The notes under the pieces: generated by a model
The model's database searches: none
What the model was told of the DNA's origin: nothing
What the model saw: the letters and a program-made list of their open reading frames with translations, nothing else
Program-made: the position numbers and the translations under genes
Part shown: in pieces, positions 11,653 through 19,597 of the stretch
Layout of the letters: the number at the start of each line of letters is the position of its first letter
Numbering within the stretch: position 1 is the first letter of the stretch
Assembly: GCA_033675265.1 (NCBI GenBank)
Contig: JAUJYZ010000573.1
Coordinates: 42,194 to 106,193, forward strand
DNA from: Actinostola sp. cb2023
Lineage: Eukaryota; Cnidaria; Anthozoa; Actiniaria; Actinostolidae
Direction: 5' to 3'
Length of the DNA stretch: 64,000 nt

Positions 11653-12158
11653 AGGTATCCGCCTTTTGATGGCATTAACGTTCACACTAAACTGCTTCAT
11701 TTTAAAAAGTTGTCTCAAACTCACTGTAGATGATGGTATTGAAAGTTATTTAAAGCTGTTTGGTCTGGTCGATGTTTACAGACGGCTACTTTTAATAGGT
11801 ATGACTATTGAGAGTTCGTTTATTTTGCGATTGTTTATTTTGCGATTTTATGCATGGATTAATTACAAATAAATTGCTGTTTAAAATACATTTCAACAAA
11901 CCAAATTGCTTGTCGAATCAAGTCGATAGTAAGAAAACATCTACATCTATTCACATCTATTTGTGAATCGTCAAATAATGATAATAATATACTACAAATG
12001 CTGCTGCCAAATCTCTCTGAGGAACCTCCACAAAGCTATTACTTGCAGCTCCGTGTTTTCTTAGTTCCGATATAAAAGTATGCTGCCCAAGGCTACAACT
12101 GCAATACATTTGTTTAATCAATCTTTGTCAAACATGTTTATGTAGAGATACAAAAATG
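11653..12158. other. Intergenic between two MITE copies
   Basis: No exon or repeat is supported. Short ORFs that start within MITE copy A and run into this stretch are not convincing. Confidence 0.45.
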
Positions 12159-12391
12159 AATACTCCAGTTACACGCCGCTGTACTCCTTGACAAAAGATG
12201 CTCAGGCTTAGCCTCAATCCAGAGAATAACCCGTGCAATTAAAATTTAGTTTCTATTGTTGAATGTCAACACTTTTTCGCGTTCTCGTCGGTATTTGTGC
12301 ATAATTTCCACTGAATTGAGGCTAAGCCTGAGCAAATGCGTCTTTTGTCAAGAAGTACAGCGGTGTCTAAACAACTCGAAACTGGAGTATT
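12159..12391. mobile_element. MITE copy B (about 233 bp)
   Basis: It is the same element as at 11412-11652. It shares the inner sequence TTTCTATTGTTGAATGT, GCGTTCTCGTCGGTATTTGT and GAGGCTAAGCCTGAGCAAAT. Its left terminus is shortened. Two copies within 1 kb just downstream of the NCRD gene indicate a locally active or duplicated family. Confidence 0.85.
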
Positions 12392-12518
12392 AGCTAACGT
12401 TATTGTCTTACCCGTGGGCAGTCTCCTTTTATACTGAAACTTCGTGTTTTTAAAAATGACTACATATGTTCTTGTAACTACATGTAGCGATCGTTTTGTC
12501 CTGTAAAACATTATCCTT

Positions 12519-12843
12519 AAGTTTGTTAATCAGTGGCGCACATCCCAGTTGCGTGACTACTTTCTAAAGGGTATAGACCATTCAAGTTTGTTAATCAGTG
12601 GCACACATCCCAGTTGCGTGACTACTTTCTAAAGGGTATAGACCATTCAAGTTTGTTAATCAGTGGCGCACATCCCAGTTACGTGACTACTTTCTAAAGG
12701 GTATAGACCATTCAAGTTTGTTAATCAGTGGCGCACATCCCAGTTGCGTGACTACTTTCTAAAGGGTATAGACCATTCAAGTTTGTTAATCATTGGCGCA
12801 TATCCCAGTTGCGTGACTACTTTCTAAAGGGTATAGACCATTC
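12519..12843. repeat. Five tandem 65-bp units overlapping the 3' end of the NCRD gene
   Basis: Units start at 12519, 12584, 12649, 12714 and 12779 with AAGTTTGTTAATCA and end AAAGGGTATAGACCATTC. The first four are almost identical and the last (next to the gene) is the most diverged. That unit encodes the last 18 codons and the stop of the minus-strand NCRD reading frame, so the gene runs into a minisatellite. Confidence 0.95.
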
Positions 12844-14243
12844 ATGCTTGATTGAACCCCTTGCACTGCACAACAACAATTTTTCTCACATTGTGGATAA
12901 CACGTGCTTGGACATGGTGCCGGACAAACTGGGGGAGGACGAGGAATAAGGACAATCACATCAGGGGGTTGGGCTTGGGGTGGATGGAAAGAGCAACAGC
13001 CAGGATTGCATTGTGGGAAACATGCTGAAGGACATGGTGGTGGGCACGCACCGTATGGTAAGCGATTTGAAGTGGGCAGCGGTGCTGGTTTGGCAGGCAA
13101 AGGAGGGAACACTGGTGGAGGTCGAGGAGCTGGTAGAATAGGATAAAGACCGCGTTGTATACAGCAATTTGGATTGCACTGGGGATAACAAGTCGAAGAG
13201 CACTGCCCTGGACACAGTGGGTATGGAGGACTAGGATAGTTACTCCGGACAAATCCTTCTGGAGGTTCAGGCACTGGGTATGGATTGTAATAAGCCGGAA
13301 CGAATGGGGGAAGAGGTGGGGGTATATAACTCGGCCACTGAGGAAGAGGCTGTAGTTGATCCTGGGGATTTCCCAGCATTGCTGCACAGCACGATGGTAA
13401 GCATGAAGGAAAACATCTTTTGGAGCACGGTGGCGAACAATATGGTTTTAGACCACGTTGAGTTTGCAAAGGCCAGAGCCTGGCTGAGGTCTGCGGTATC
13501 CCTGTAGCGAACGCATTTGGTCCTGCTAAAGGCGTTAGCGATTGTGGGGAGAAATACAAGTATTTGTTTGGTCTTTCTATCGGTGACAAACTTAGGGGAG
13601 AGTACGGTGGAGGGGGTCTCTCCATTGGCATCAAGCCTCTTGGCTTCTTTGCTATACAACACGAGTATGCACAGACCGGATGACATTGAGGGGCACATCC
13701 TACTGGACACTGAAGACTAACAGGGCGTGGTGGATATTTGGGGACGAGGATTGGTTGTGGAGCACGTGGTGGATATTTGGGGACGAGAATTTGTTGTGGA
13801 GCACGTGGTGGATATTTGGGGACGAGAATTTGTTGTGGAGCACGTGGTGGATATTTGGGGACGAGGATTGGTTGTAGAGCACGTGGTGGATATTTGGGGA
13901 CGAGGATTGGTTGTGGAGCACGTGGTGGATATTTGGGGACGAGGATTGGTTGTGGAGCACGTGATGGATATTTGGGGACGAGGATTGGTTGTAGAGCACG
14001 TGGTGGATATTTGGGGACGAGGATTGGTTGTGGAGCACGGAGTGAACCGGTTAAGCAACAAATGGGACTACAATGTGGATAACAGGATTTTGGACAGTAA
14101 GGGGCACAGTTGACTGTAGGTGGTGACAACACAGGTGGAACACAGCATTTGAAGTCACAATCGGATGTACAGAGCACTTGGCACGACGGCTTGCATGTTG
14201 CTACGATAATAATGAAAAACAACGTAGTCAGTAATAAAAGTCG
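12786..14243 (-). CDS. Proline-rich multi-NCRD nematocyst capsule-wall-like protein (partial, 5' exon missing)
   Basis: The reading frame encodes about 478 residues from 14222, with seven copies of C-x3-C-x3-C-x3-C-x3-CC at residues 10-27, 39-56, 172-189, 262-279, 337-354, 393-410 and 433-450 (for example CPGQCSSTCYPQCNPNCC). This pattern defines the nematocyst cysteine-rich domain of minicollagens and related capsule-wall proteins. In those proteins the domains rearrange disulfides to cross-link the wall. No Gly-X-Y collagen run is present. The linkers are Pro-rich, and residues 62-165 are eight 13-residue units of the type RAPQPILVPKYPP. The frame has no ATG at its start. It runs up through a hydrophobic RLLLLTTLFFIIIVATC, like a signal-peptide core, to an in-frame TAG whose AG is a possible splice acceptor at 14244-14245. 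A start exon must lie upstream, at higher coordinates. Residues after 460 come from a tandem repeat. Alternatives are a CPP-1-like or NOWA-like structural protein; which one is unresolved. Confidence 0.85.
   Translation of the reverse strand, partial: RLLLLTTLFFIIIVATCKPSCQVLCTSDCDFKCCVPPVLSPPTVNCAPYCPKSCYPHCSPICCLTGSLRAPQPILVPKYPPRALQPILVPKYPSRAPQPILVPKYPPRAPQPILVPKYPPRALQPILVPKYPPRAPQQILVPKYPPRAPQQILVPKYPPRAPQPILVPKYPPRPVSLQCPVGCAPQCHPVCAYSCCIAKKPRGLMPMERPPPPYSPLSLSPIERPNKYLYFSPQSLTPLAGPNAFATGIPQTSARLWPLQTQRGLKPYCSPPCSKRCFPSCLPSCCAAMLGNPQDQLQPLPQWPSYIPPPLPPFVPAYYNPYPVPEPPEGFVRSNYPSPPYPLCPGQCSSTCYPQCNPNCCIQRGLYPILPAPRPPPVFPPLPAKPAPLPTSNRLPYGACPPPCPSACFPQCNPGCCSFHPPQAQPPDVIVLIPRPPPVCPAPCPSTCYPQCEKNCCCAVQGVQSSMNGLYPLESSHATGICAND
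13728..14039 (-). repeat. 39-bp coding minisatellite inside the NCRD gene
   Basis: Eight 39-bp units encode RA(P/L)Q(P/Q)ILVPKYP(P/S). Because 39 is divisible by 3, copy-number change keeps the frame. All other frames across it stay open as a by-product and should not be read as genes. Differences between units are few, which suggests recent expansion. Confidence 0.95.
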
Positions 14244-14270
14244 CTACACACGAGGACATAACCCAGGGAC
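14240..14270 (-). promoter_or_regulatory. Putative 3' splice acceptor of the NCRD exon
   Basis: On the minus strand TTATGTCCTCGTGTGTAG precedes CGACTTTTATTACTGACTAC. The AG of the in-frame TAG is at 14245-14244, so the exon would begin at 14243. The hydrophobic stretch directly after it needs an upstream start codon. The pyrimidine tract is only moderate. Confidence 0.4.
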
Positions 14271-14296
14271 ATATTGCACTCTTATAGTAGTAGTAG

Positions 14297-14420
14297 GCTG
14301 TGTTCACACTAGGTTCCCTAAGCAGCTTAGACCTTGACCTAAGCAGCTTGACTAGTGTGGACACTTTTTAGACCGTTTTTCCAAGCTGCTTAGCAGGGTT
14401 TTGATTTTGCCGAAATTCAG
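14297..14420. repeat. Imperfect inverted/direct repeat element
   Basis: GTGTTCACACTAG and CTAGTGTGGACAC are inverted, and CTAAGCAGCTT is repeated in direct and inverted forms (TAAGCAGCTTG, AAGCTGCTTAG). A related GCGTTCACAATAGG follows near 14420. It is probably a small non-autonomous element just upstream of the NCRD exon. Confidence 0.55.
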
Positions 14421-14850
14421 CGTTCACAATAGGATTTTTTGAAAAATCCTAAGCAACTTGAAAACATGGTTTGAAGCGGGTGCAGCTCGCTAATTAGCTA
14501 ATCCTGTCATTCTTGACAGTTTTTTGTTTGTTTATGTCAATTATACCAGAATCTTGGGTCGTTAATAATGGTTCATGTTTCATTTCAATTTGAGCGCCAA
14601 ATCAATTATAGTCTTGTCTATCATTTGTTCTGCCTTACAAACTGATATGACCGGCAAGGAGAGAGACCATACACTTGACGAAGCAGCGAAGTACGTTTCT
14701 TGTACTAGTATACAGTGTAGCGTTGACAGATAACTTACAGCGATACTCGCTTGAAATATATATAGTCTGAACACCAACAATTATTAAGCAGCTTGGTGTT
14801 GGAAGTTGATGACAGATTAGAAACATTAAAAATGGCCTCCACCCCTCCCT
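14421..14850. other. Intergenic, no supported gene
   Basis: Short ORFs only, with no recognisable repeat. Confidence 0.4.
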
Positions 14851-14852
14851 TG

Positions 14853-14900
14853 CCCCCCCCCCCCCCCCCCCCCCTCCCTGCACCCCTCCCCCCCCTATAC
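14853..14900. repeat. Poly-C tract
   Basis: A run of 22 consecutive C (14853-14874) is followed by further C-rich sequence to about 14900. Glycine-rich open frames on the minus strand here are artefacts of the homopolymer. The assembled length of such a run is unreliable. Confidence 0.95.
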
Positions 14901-14954
14901 CCCCACCCCACCAACATTTTTTGATTTTATGGAAATTGCTGGTAGACATGAAAG

Positions 14955-15061
14955 GATTTGTTGAAGGATCATGACTCTTCCTTAAGAAGTCTCCAGTCAA
15001 CAGAAGTTTCACAAGCGATCGAGGAGGCTATATTGCATGAGGAAGTTTTGTGCTCGAACAA
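14955..15061 (+). CDS. Possible internal exon (low confidence)
   Basis: A frame beginning DLLKDHDSSLRSLQSTEVSQ and continuing for about 35 residues ends at a consensus donor, CTCGAACAA|GTAAGT, at 15062. A plausible acceptor (CATGAAAG) lies before 14955. The peptide looks amphipathic and mixed, unlike repeat translation. No family is recognised and no partner exons were found. Confidence 0.22.
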
Positions 15062-15371
15062 GTAAGTGGCACAATAGGTCCCCGTGTCCCATCCAAGAAA
15101 CTCGCACTGATTTGTATTCCATGAGTTAACGTAAACGTTTCTCCATTTTACACCTCGTTCAGCTACAACACGCACATTTCAACTAACCAATCGAACGCCC
15201 TGCGACTGGAGCTGCTGGTATGAACTGCCTTTTGTTTACAGTGAGTTTTTGGTGATGAACTAAAAGAAAGAATGAGCAATTGTTAGTTTTGTTAGTTTTT
15301 CTCAAAGTTTGGAATTTAAACCCGGGTCTTATATGAACCATTATTTGTAAGTAGACGCTTACAAACAGAGT
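15062..15371. other. Intergenic, no supported gene
   Basis: Nothing convincing beyond the preceding donor-like site. A minus-strand ORF across 14969-15175 overlaps the possible exon but has no supporting features. Confidence 0.4.
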
Positions 15372-15388
15372 TAAACACGAAACCGCGC

Positions 15389-15427
15389 TATAAAAGGGCC
15401 TGTGCCAGGCAGCTAACACCTTCAGTT
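15389..15427 (+). promoter_or_regulatory. Candidate TATA-Inr core promoter
   Basis: TATAAAAG lies at 15389-15396 and a consensus-like initiator TTCAGTT at 15421-15427. The initiator A is 35 bp from the first T of the TATA box, close to the usual spacing. About 45 bp further down is an ATG in good context (AACAATGG). No expression evidence is available. Confidence 0.45.
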
Positions 15428-15469
15428 GTCAGTCATCCATCGTACTGTCAACAGCTCTGCATCGTAACA

Positions 15470-15580
15470 ATGGGCGCGAAATTTAAATTCAAAACATTGA
15501 ATTTCAAATTGTTGACTTTCTTCGTTCTTTTAATAACATCAAGAACTCATTTTCAAAATCTTGTTATTAGTTTTGAATGA
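15470..15580 (+). CDS. Possible small secreted peptide or first exon, 36 aa
   Basis: ATG at 15470 in the context AACAATGG opens a 36-residue frame with a basic start (MGAKFKFKTLNFK) and a hydrophobic core (LLTFFVLLI), then TSRTHFQN and a stop at 15578. This is the layout of a cleavable signal peptide. It lies at a sensible distance from the TATA and initiator motifs. Either it is a very short secreted peptide, or the real transcript splices after the signal segment; no clear donor was found. The encoded product is not recognised. Confidence 0.35.
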   Translation: MGAKFKFKTLNFKLLTFFVLLITSRTHFQNLVISFE

Positions 15581-15771
15581 TCAGTTTTGAAAATATTGAT
15601 ATTTAGCTCAGTTTTATCGAAGTCCAGTTGAATAATAATTATGAACTTTGAGTCGTTCAATACGACATGAATACGAAGATGTTACTCCACCATTTCAAAT
15701 TGATTCAACTGAGCTGGAAAGGTGTGAAATGAAGGCGGTCCAGTCTCTTTTATAGCGCGGTTTCGTGTTTA

Positions 15772-16285
15772 AGGTCCGTCCAAACAAGTAAAACATTGAT
15801 AAAACATTGCGGAAAACCGATTGTTAAAACATTGTTTAAAAAACATGGTGTGATGTTTTGTCGGCTGGCCAAACGAATAGAATACAACATATTAAGGGTT
15901 TCCTTGTATGCAGGCATCAATTTAAATACATTGTAGTGGAATACAGCATGTTTTATAAAACATTGTGTGGGAAATGTATTCTGGGATAGAAAGCCCATGG
16001 GGGGAAGGGCAGGGGTGGGGGAACTGACACCCATGGTTACAGAAAAAAGCTGACTTGTGAGCGTGCGTGACACAACAATGTTTTACGATGCTGTCCAAAC
16101 GAATCAAACATGTTTTACCGGACACGAAAACAAAAGAAATGTTTTACGATGTTCTACAGAATGTTTGAGACGGTTCAAACTTCGTAAAACATATTAAAAC
16201 ATGGTGGCCACACGAATAAAACATGTTTTACAAAACAATGTTTTAAGATATTTTACTGAAATGTTTTACCCGTTTGGACGGGCCT
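15772..16285. mobile_element. PIF/Harbinger-like MITE, about 514 bp
   Basis: The ends AGGTCCGTCCAAAC... GTAAAACATT and AATGTTTTACCCGTTTGGACGGGCCT are inverted with few mismatches. Both ends are flanked by TTA, which would fit the 3-bp TWA target duplication of PIF/Harbinger. The interior is full of AAAACAT/ATGTTTT motifs and has no transposase. The superfamily assignment rests on the target site only. Confidence 0.65.
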
Positions 16286-16294
16286 TTAGTTTCA

Positions 16295-16527
16295 GATGTC
16301 CTTTAACTATAAGCACAGGAAGCCCAAGCTCTCTGATGTCCTTTAATTATAAGCACAGGAAGCCCAAGCTCTGTGATATACTTAAACTATAAGCACAGGA
16401 AGCCCAAGCTCTGTGATGTCCTGTAACTATAAGCACAGGAATCCCAAGCTCAGTGATGTCCTTTAACTATAAGCACAGGAAGCCCAAGCTCTGTGTTAAC
16501 TATAAGCACAGGAAGCCCAAGCTCTGT
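16295..16527. repeat. 40-bp tandem repeat, about six units
   Basis: GATGTCCTTTAACTATAAGC followed by ACAGGAAGCCCAAGCTCTGT repeats at 16295, 16335, 16375, 16415 and 16455, with two shortened units after. It is non-coding. Confidence 0.95.
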
Positions 16528-16534
16528 GTTTGTT

Positions 16535-16640
16535 TATAATTATAATAATAATAATAATTGCTTGTATAGCGCCTATACAGGACTGTTCTAAGCGCTGTCA
16601 TACAAAGAAAAAAAAGTAATGTATATACATACATATCTCA
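16535..16640 (-). mobile_element. SINE 3'-end fragment with (ATT)n tail
   Basis: Read on the minus strand, GCGCTTAGAACAGTCCTGTA then GGCGCTATACAAGC leads into ATTATTATTATTATAATTA. This resembles the tail of the SINE at 27215-27758. It is a truncated copy. Confidence 0.5.
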
Positions 16641-16973
16641 ACAAGAGCTTGGGCTACCTGTGGAAGGATATCACTTCGGAAGGGGGCTATCGTCTGATAT
16701 CCGTCCTGTGAAAATGTACCACGTGAACCCTTTCGTTGGACCAATGACAGCGCGCGAACATTTATCGTTGGGTTATAATCTACCATGCGTGCGCTTATAC
16801 CTTTCGTCTTGTGAGGTTTTGATTTCTTATGATGTTTTGCCGATGTTGCGGCGGCGATCGTGGGATGCATCATTACCAAAACCAAGTCTAAAATGCATAG
16901 CAAAGTTAAGGGAATATCCTGAAAGAAACATAAAAAAATGTATTAAAATTCCCTTATTGGTTTTAATGGTTAG
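16641..16973. other. Unique flank of the palindrome
   Basis: No gene is supported. A partner copy would lie beyond the right end of the window if the inverted repeat continues. Confidence 0.4.
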
Positions 16974-17528
16974 CCATACGTGCTATTACTCAAAGCTCAG
17001 GTGGAATAGTGGTTTGTAACGAAGCTCGCCGGCATTTTGGACTGGCTGTTCTGCAAGTATGTTGGTAAAGAGTAATATCAAAGCTGTTAAAAATAAACTA
17101 TTAGCAATTATTGAACGAGGTTGAGCAACATGTCGTGATTTGTCGGTGGCGAGCAGAATAATTATTTACTGATGCCGAAGGCAGAAGCAAATAATTATCT
17201 GCGAGACACTGACAAAATCACGATATTTTGCAAAAACCGAGTTCACTAATTGTTTTATCATTCACGTTATTTTCTTCTCTCACCAAAAGCAACAACTCTG
17301 AAAAACAATCGAGCTGCCATTGTCAAGGTGAGTTACACTTATTCGTAGGAAGTTATCTGCAGTGACGTAGTCGTCTCTCGACCAATGAAAATCATGGAGA
17401 AAATAATGTGAATGACAATTGTTATTGTTGTTATGCTGTCATGTCACAAAACAGGTTTTGGGCTTTTAATTCTTTATCATAGCGTAATTATGAACATATT
17501 TTCTTCAAAGAACGAGTAGGATTGACCG
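16974..17528. other. Outer edge of the left arm, no gene seen
   Basis: The sequence is mirrored at 63440-64000 but with more mismatches and single-base indels than the next 10 kb inward. No exon is supported. Confidence 0.5.
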
Positions 17529-17900
17529 ATGAAATCCGAAAAACGTGTCATAGTTTCTCGCTTGATGAATGCCGAAGTACCAACGAATTTCATTGCACAG
17601 CGGCGAAGTGGGAATAAGAATCTTCAAAGACTGATTCTTGTAAACAATGCAGCATCATTCAGTCATCAGCCGCAAATGACTCTGAGTCGGTCAAACCATC
17701 CACTCTCTATAATGGCTGCCAGTACAACACTTGGCGCTTGCTCTGAACAATCGGAAAATATTGTCAAAATAAACACAGCCACTAGTTCATCAACTGAGCC
17801 TGGAGCATCTGGTTTATTCTCTGGATCTTCAATTGATAGAGTTGATGGTTGTCATTCACTTTCAACATCATACATTAGTCTCCCTCGCAGCCGTGTTTAG
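17529..17900 (+). CDS. Ser-rich hypothetical ORF, 123 aa (left copy)
   Basis: The frame starts MKSEKRVIVSRLMNAEVPTN and is Ser/Thr-rich. Its last residues (ISLPRSRV) come from the MITE that begins at 17878. The mirrored copy in the right arm has one extra A just after the ATG, which shifts the first residues out of frame. No domain is recognised. It could be an exon remnant cut by the MITE, or a chance ORF. Confidence 0.25.
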   Translation: MKSEKRVIVSRLMNAEVPTNFIAQRRSGNKNLQRLILVNNAASFSHQPQMTLSRSNHPLSIMAASTTLGACSEQSENIVKINTATSSSTEPGASGLFSGSSIDRVDGCHSLSTSYISLPRSRV

Positions 17901-18326
17901 TGTTGTCACCGGCAACGCTCTCTCCCCTTACACACGGCTGCTTACCCAAGCGCTACATTAGTTATTCATGTTCACTAGTTGTCAACGACTCGACACTCCC
18001 AGGCTCATGTTTCGTTGTTTATTTACGTAAGAACGTTGACAAGTTAGGAAATGAATTCATGTACAACGATTTACTAGTCTTTCTCGCAGCCGTGTTTAGT
18101 GTATTGGTTTAGTGTATTGCCCAGTTAAACTCTTTGATATGAAATTATTTCGCTGCAAGGCAAAATGCTTCGTCAATGGACGCCATCTTGTTTGTCACTG
18201 GTCTTTGGTATGGCGCGAACGTTGATCTGATTTCGGGCAAAAAGCTTTGTATAGCGCTTGGATAAACGGACGTGTGTGGGGGAGAGGGCGTTGCGCGCGA
18301 CACTAAACACGGCTGTGAGGGAGACC
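17878..18326. mobile_element. MITE with long inverted ends, left-arm copy
   Basis: GTCTCCCTCGCAGCCGTGTT at the left end and AACACGGCTGTGAGGGAGACC at the right are inverted, and homology continues through the ACGCTCTCTCCCC/GGGGGAGAGGGCGTT stretch. A third copy of the terminus lies at about 18073-18103. The mirrored copy is at 62641-63090. Confidence 0.85.
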
Positions 18327-18618
18327 AATCAACACGCGGAAGTACCAAAATCAACTATTGACGACTCAGAATCCCAGTAGACAATTTGATTCAAGTTTTT
18401 TTTGCTGCTCCTTATTGACTTATTTGAAATCAATTTAAACTGAATTTTAACTCTTTTAAAACTGACGAACAGCAAACGTGGTCATGCCGTGCCAATAATG
18501 ATGAGACTGATGAGTTGTTTGATTGCACATGCACGGTCTTACGATCGTAGATGATTGTCATGTGACTTTTTGAACGAATATAAAAAGCTTGTGAATTTTT
18601 TTTTTGTCAATTGTTAAT

Positions 18619-19195
18619 TACCGTAAATCCTCTATTAAGCCCCCGGGGAGCTTATTTATTTCAAGCACTTTTGAGGGGGACTTAACTTAATGGAGGGAGG
18701 GGGTAGAGCAAGGGGGCTTAATAGAGGGAGGGGGCTTATTAAATTTCGCGGAAAACCGGAGATGTAGGTTATACCAATTACGGTCACGGGTACCATAATT
18801 AATCACTTTATTGTAAATAATAAATAGGTAAGTAAATACGGTAATAACTTTTAGAGATATCGTACATGTACATTATTTTTATTTAACCTAGAAGGCCCAG
18901 TGGAAGATTAGCTATGCTAAATTGGTGCATTTTATAAATGTTTTTATATTAACGTTCTTTAAATAAAGTTCATTCATTCATTCATTCATTCATTCATTAC
19001 ATACCGTACTGTATCGGACTGTTGTATGTCATTACAGTACGGTATATCATCACATTACGTTCTATGGTATCTTTGGGAGAAGGGGGTGGGCATAAAAGAG
19101 GGAGGGGGCTTAATAAAAATCGTGCTTCAAAAGGGGGACTTATTGGAGGAGGAAGGCTTATTGGAAGGAGGGGGCATAATAGAGGATTTACGGTA
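18619..19195. mobile_element. Element with TACCGTAAATCCTCTATTA inverted termini, left-arm copy
   Basis: TACCGTAAATCCTCTATTAAG opens and the inverse of TACCGTAAATCCTCTATTAT closes the element. G-rich GGGGGCTTAATAGAGGGAGG motifs lie inside both ends. The middle holds an (ATTC)n run at about 18969-18999. It is non-coding. The mirrored copy is at 61780-62347. Confidence 0.8.
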
Positions 19196-19451
19196 CTACT
19201 GACAGCTCAGTATATTTTGTTGTTCTACACATGCCTTCATCCCTAGCCTGCTTTGTTGTGTTTTTGTTATGTTTTGTTATTGTTATTTGTTTTTATTTAT
19301 TTTTGTTGTTGACGTTTTGAGTAATCATGACTAACAGTTGGAGAAAATAATAAATAAATTATTTTACCGGCTTAGGTCGGCCGGGACCTCCCGCCCCGTA
19401 GGTAACCTCTATCTACTCACCGACACTGAGGGAAATAATTGCTTTAGGATG

Positions 19452-19597
19452 CACTCATTTCGATAAAGTTAGTCACCCGTAAAACTTCGAAGGTGAGACC
19501 GATGAGGATCCTGGGTTGGTTAAAATGTATGTACCCATGGTCCTTCTTGGTCTCACCTTCGAAGCTTTTCGGGTGACTAACTTTATCGAAATGAGTG
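19452..19597. repeat. Fold-back palindrome, left-arm copy
   Basis: CACTCATTTCGATAAAGTTA through CTTCGAAGGTGAGACC is mirrored by GGTCTCACCTTCGAAG through TAACTTTATCGAAATGAGTG, around a loop of about 40 bp. The mirrored copy is at 61378-61523. Confidence 0.9.

Larger units (their letters stand above)
15372..15771. repeat. 25-bp inverted repeats each carrying a TATA box
   Basis: TAAACACGAAACCGCGCTATAAAAG at 15372-15396 recurs as an exact reverse complement at 15747-15771. The two copies point TATAAAAG inward from both sides. The right copy abuts the MITE that starts at 15772. Either a promoter segment was duplicated in inverted orientation, or these are terminal repeats of a small element. Confidence 0.8.

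Noticed and set aside
13717..14113. Plus-strand and other-frame ORFs with GRGLVVEHVVDIW or TTNPRPQIS repeats
   Set aside because: Shadows of the 39-bp coding repeat of the NCRD gene.
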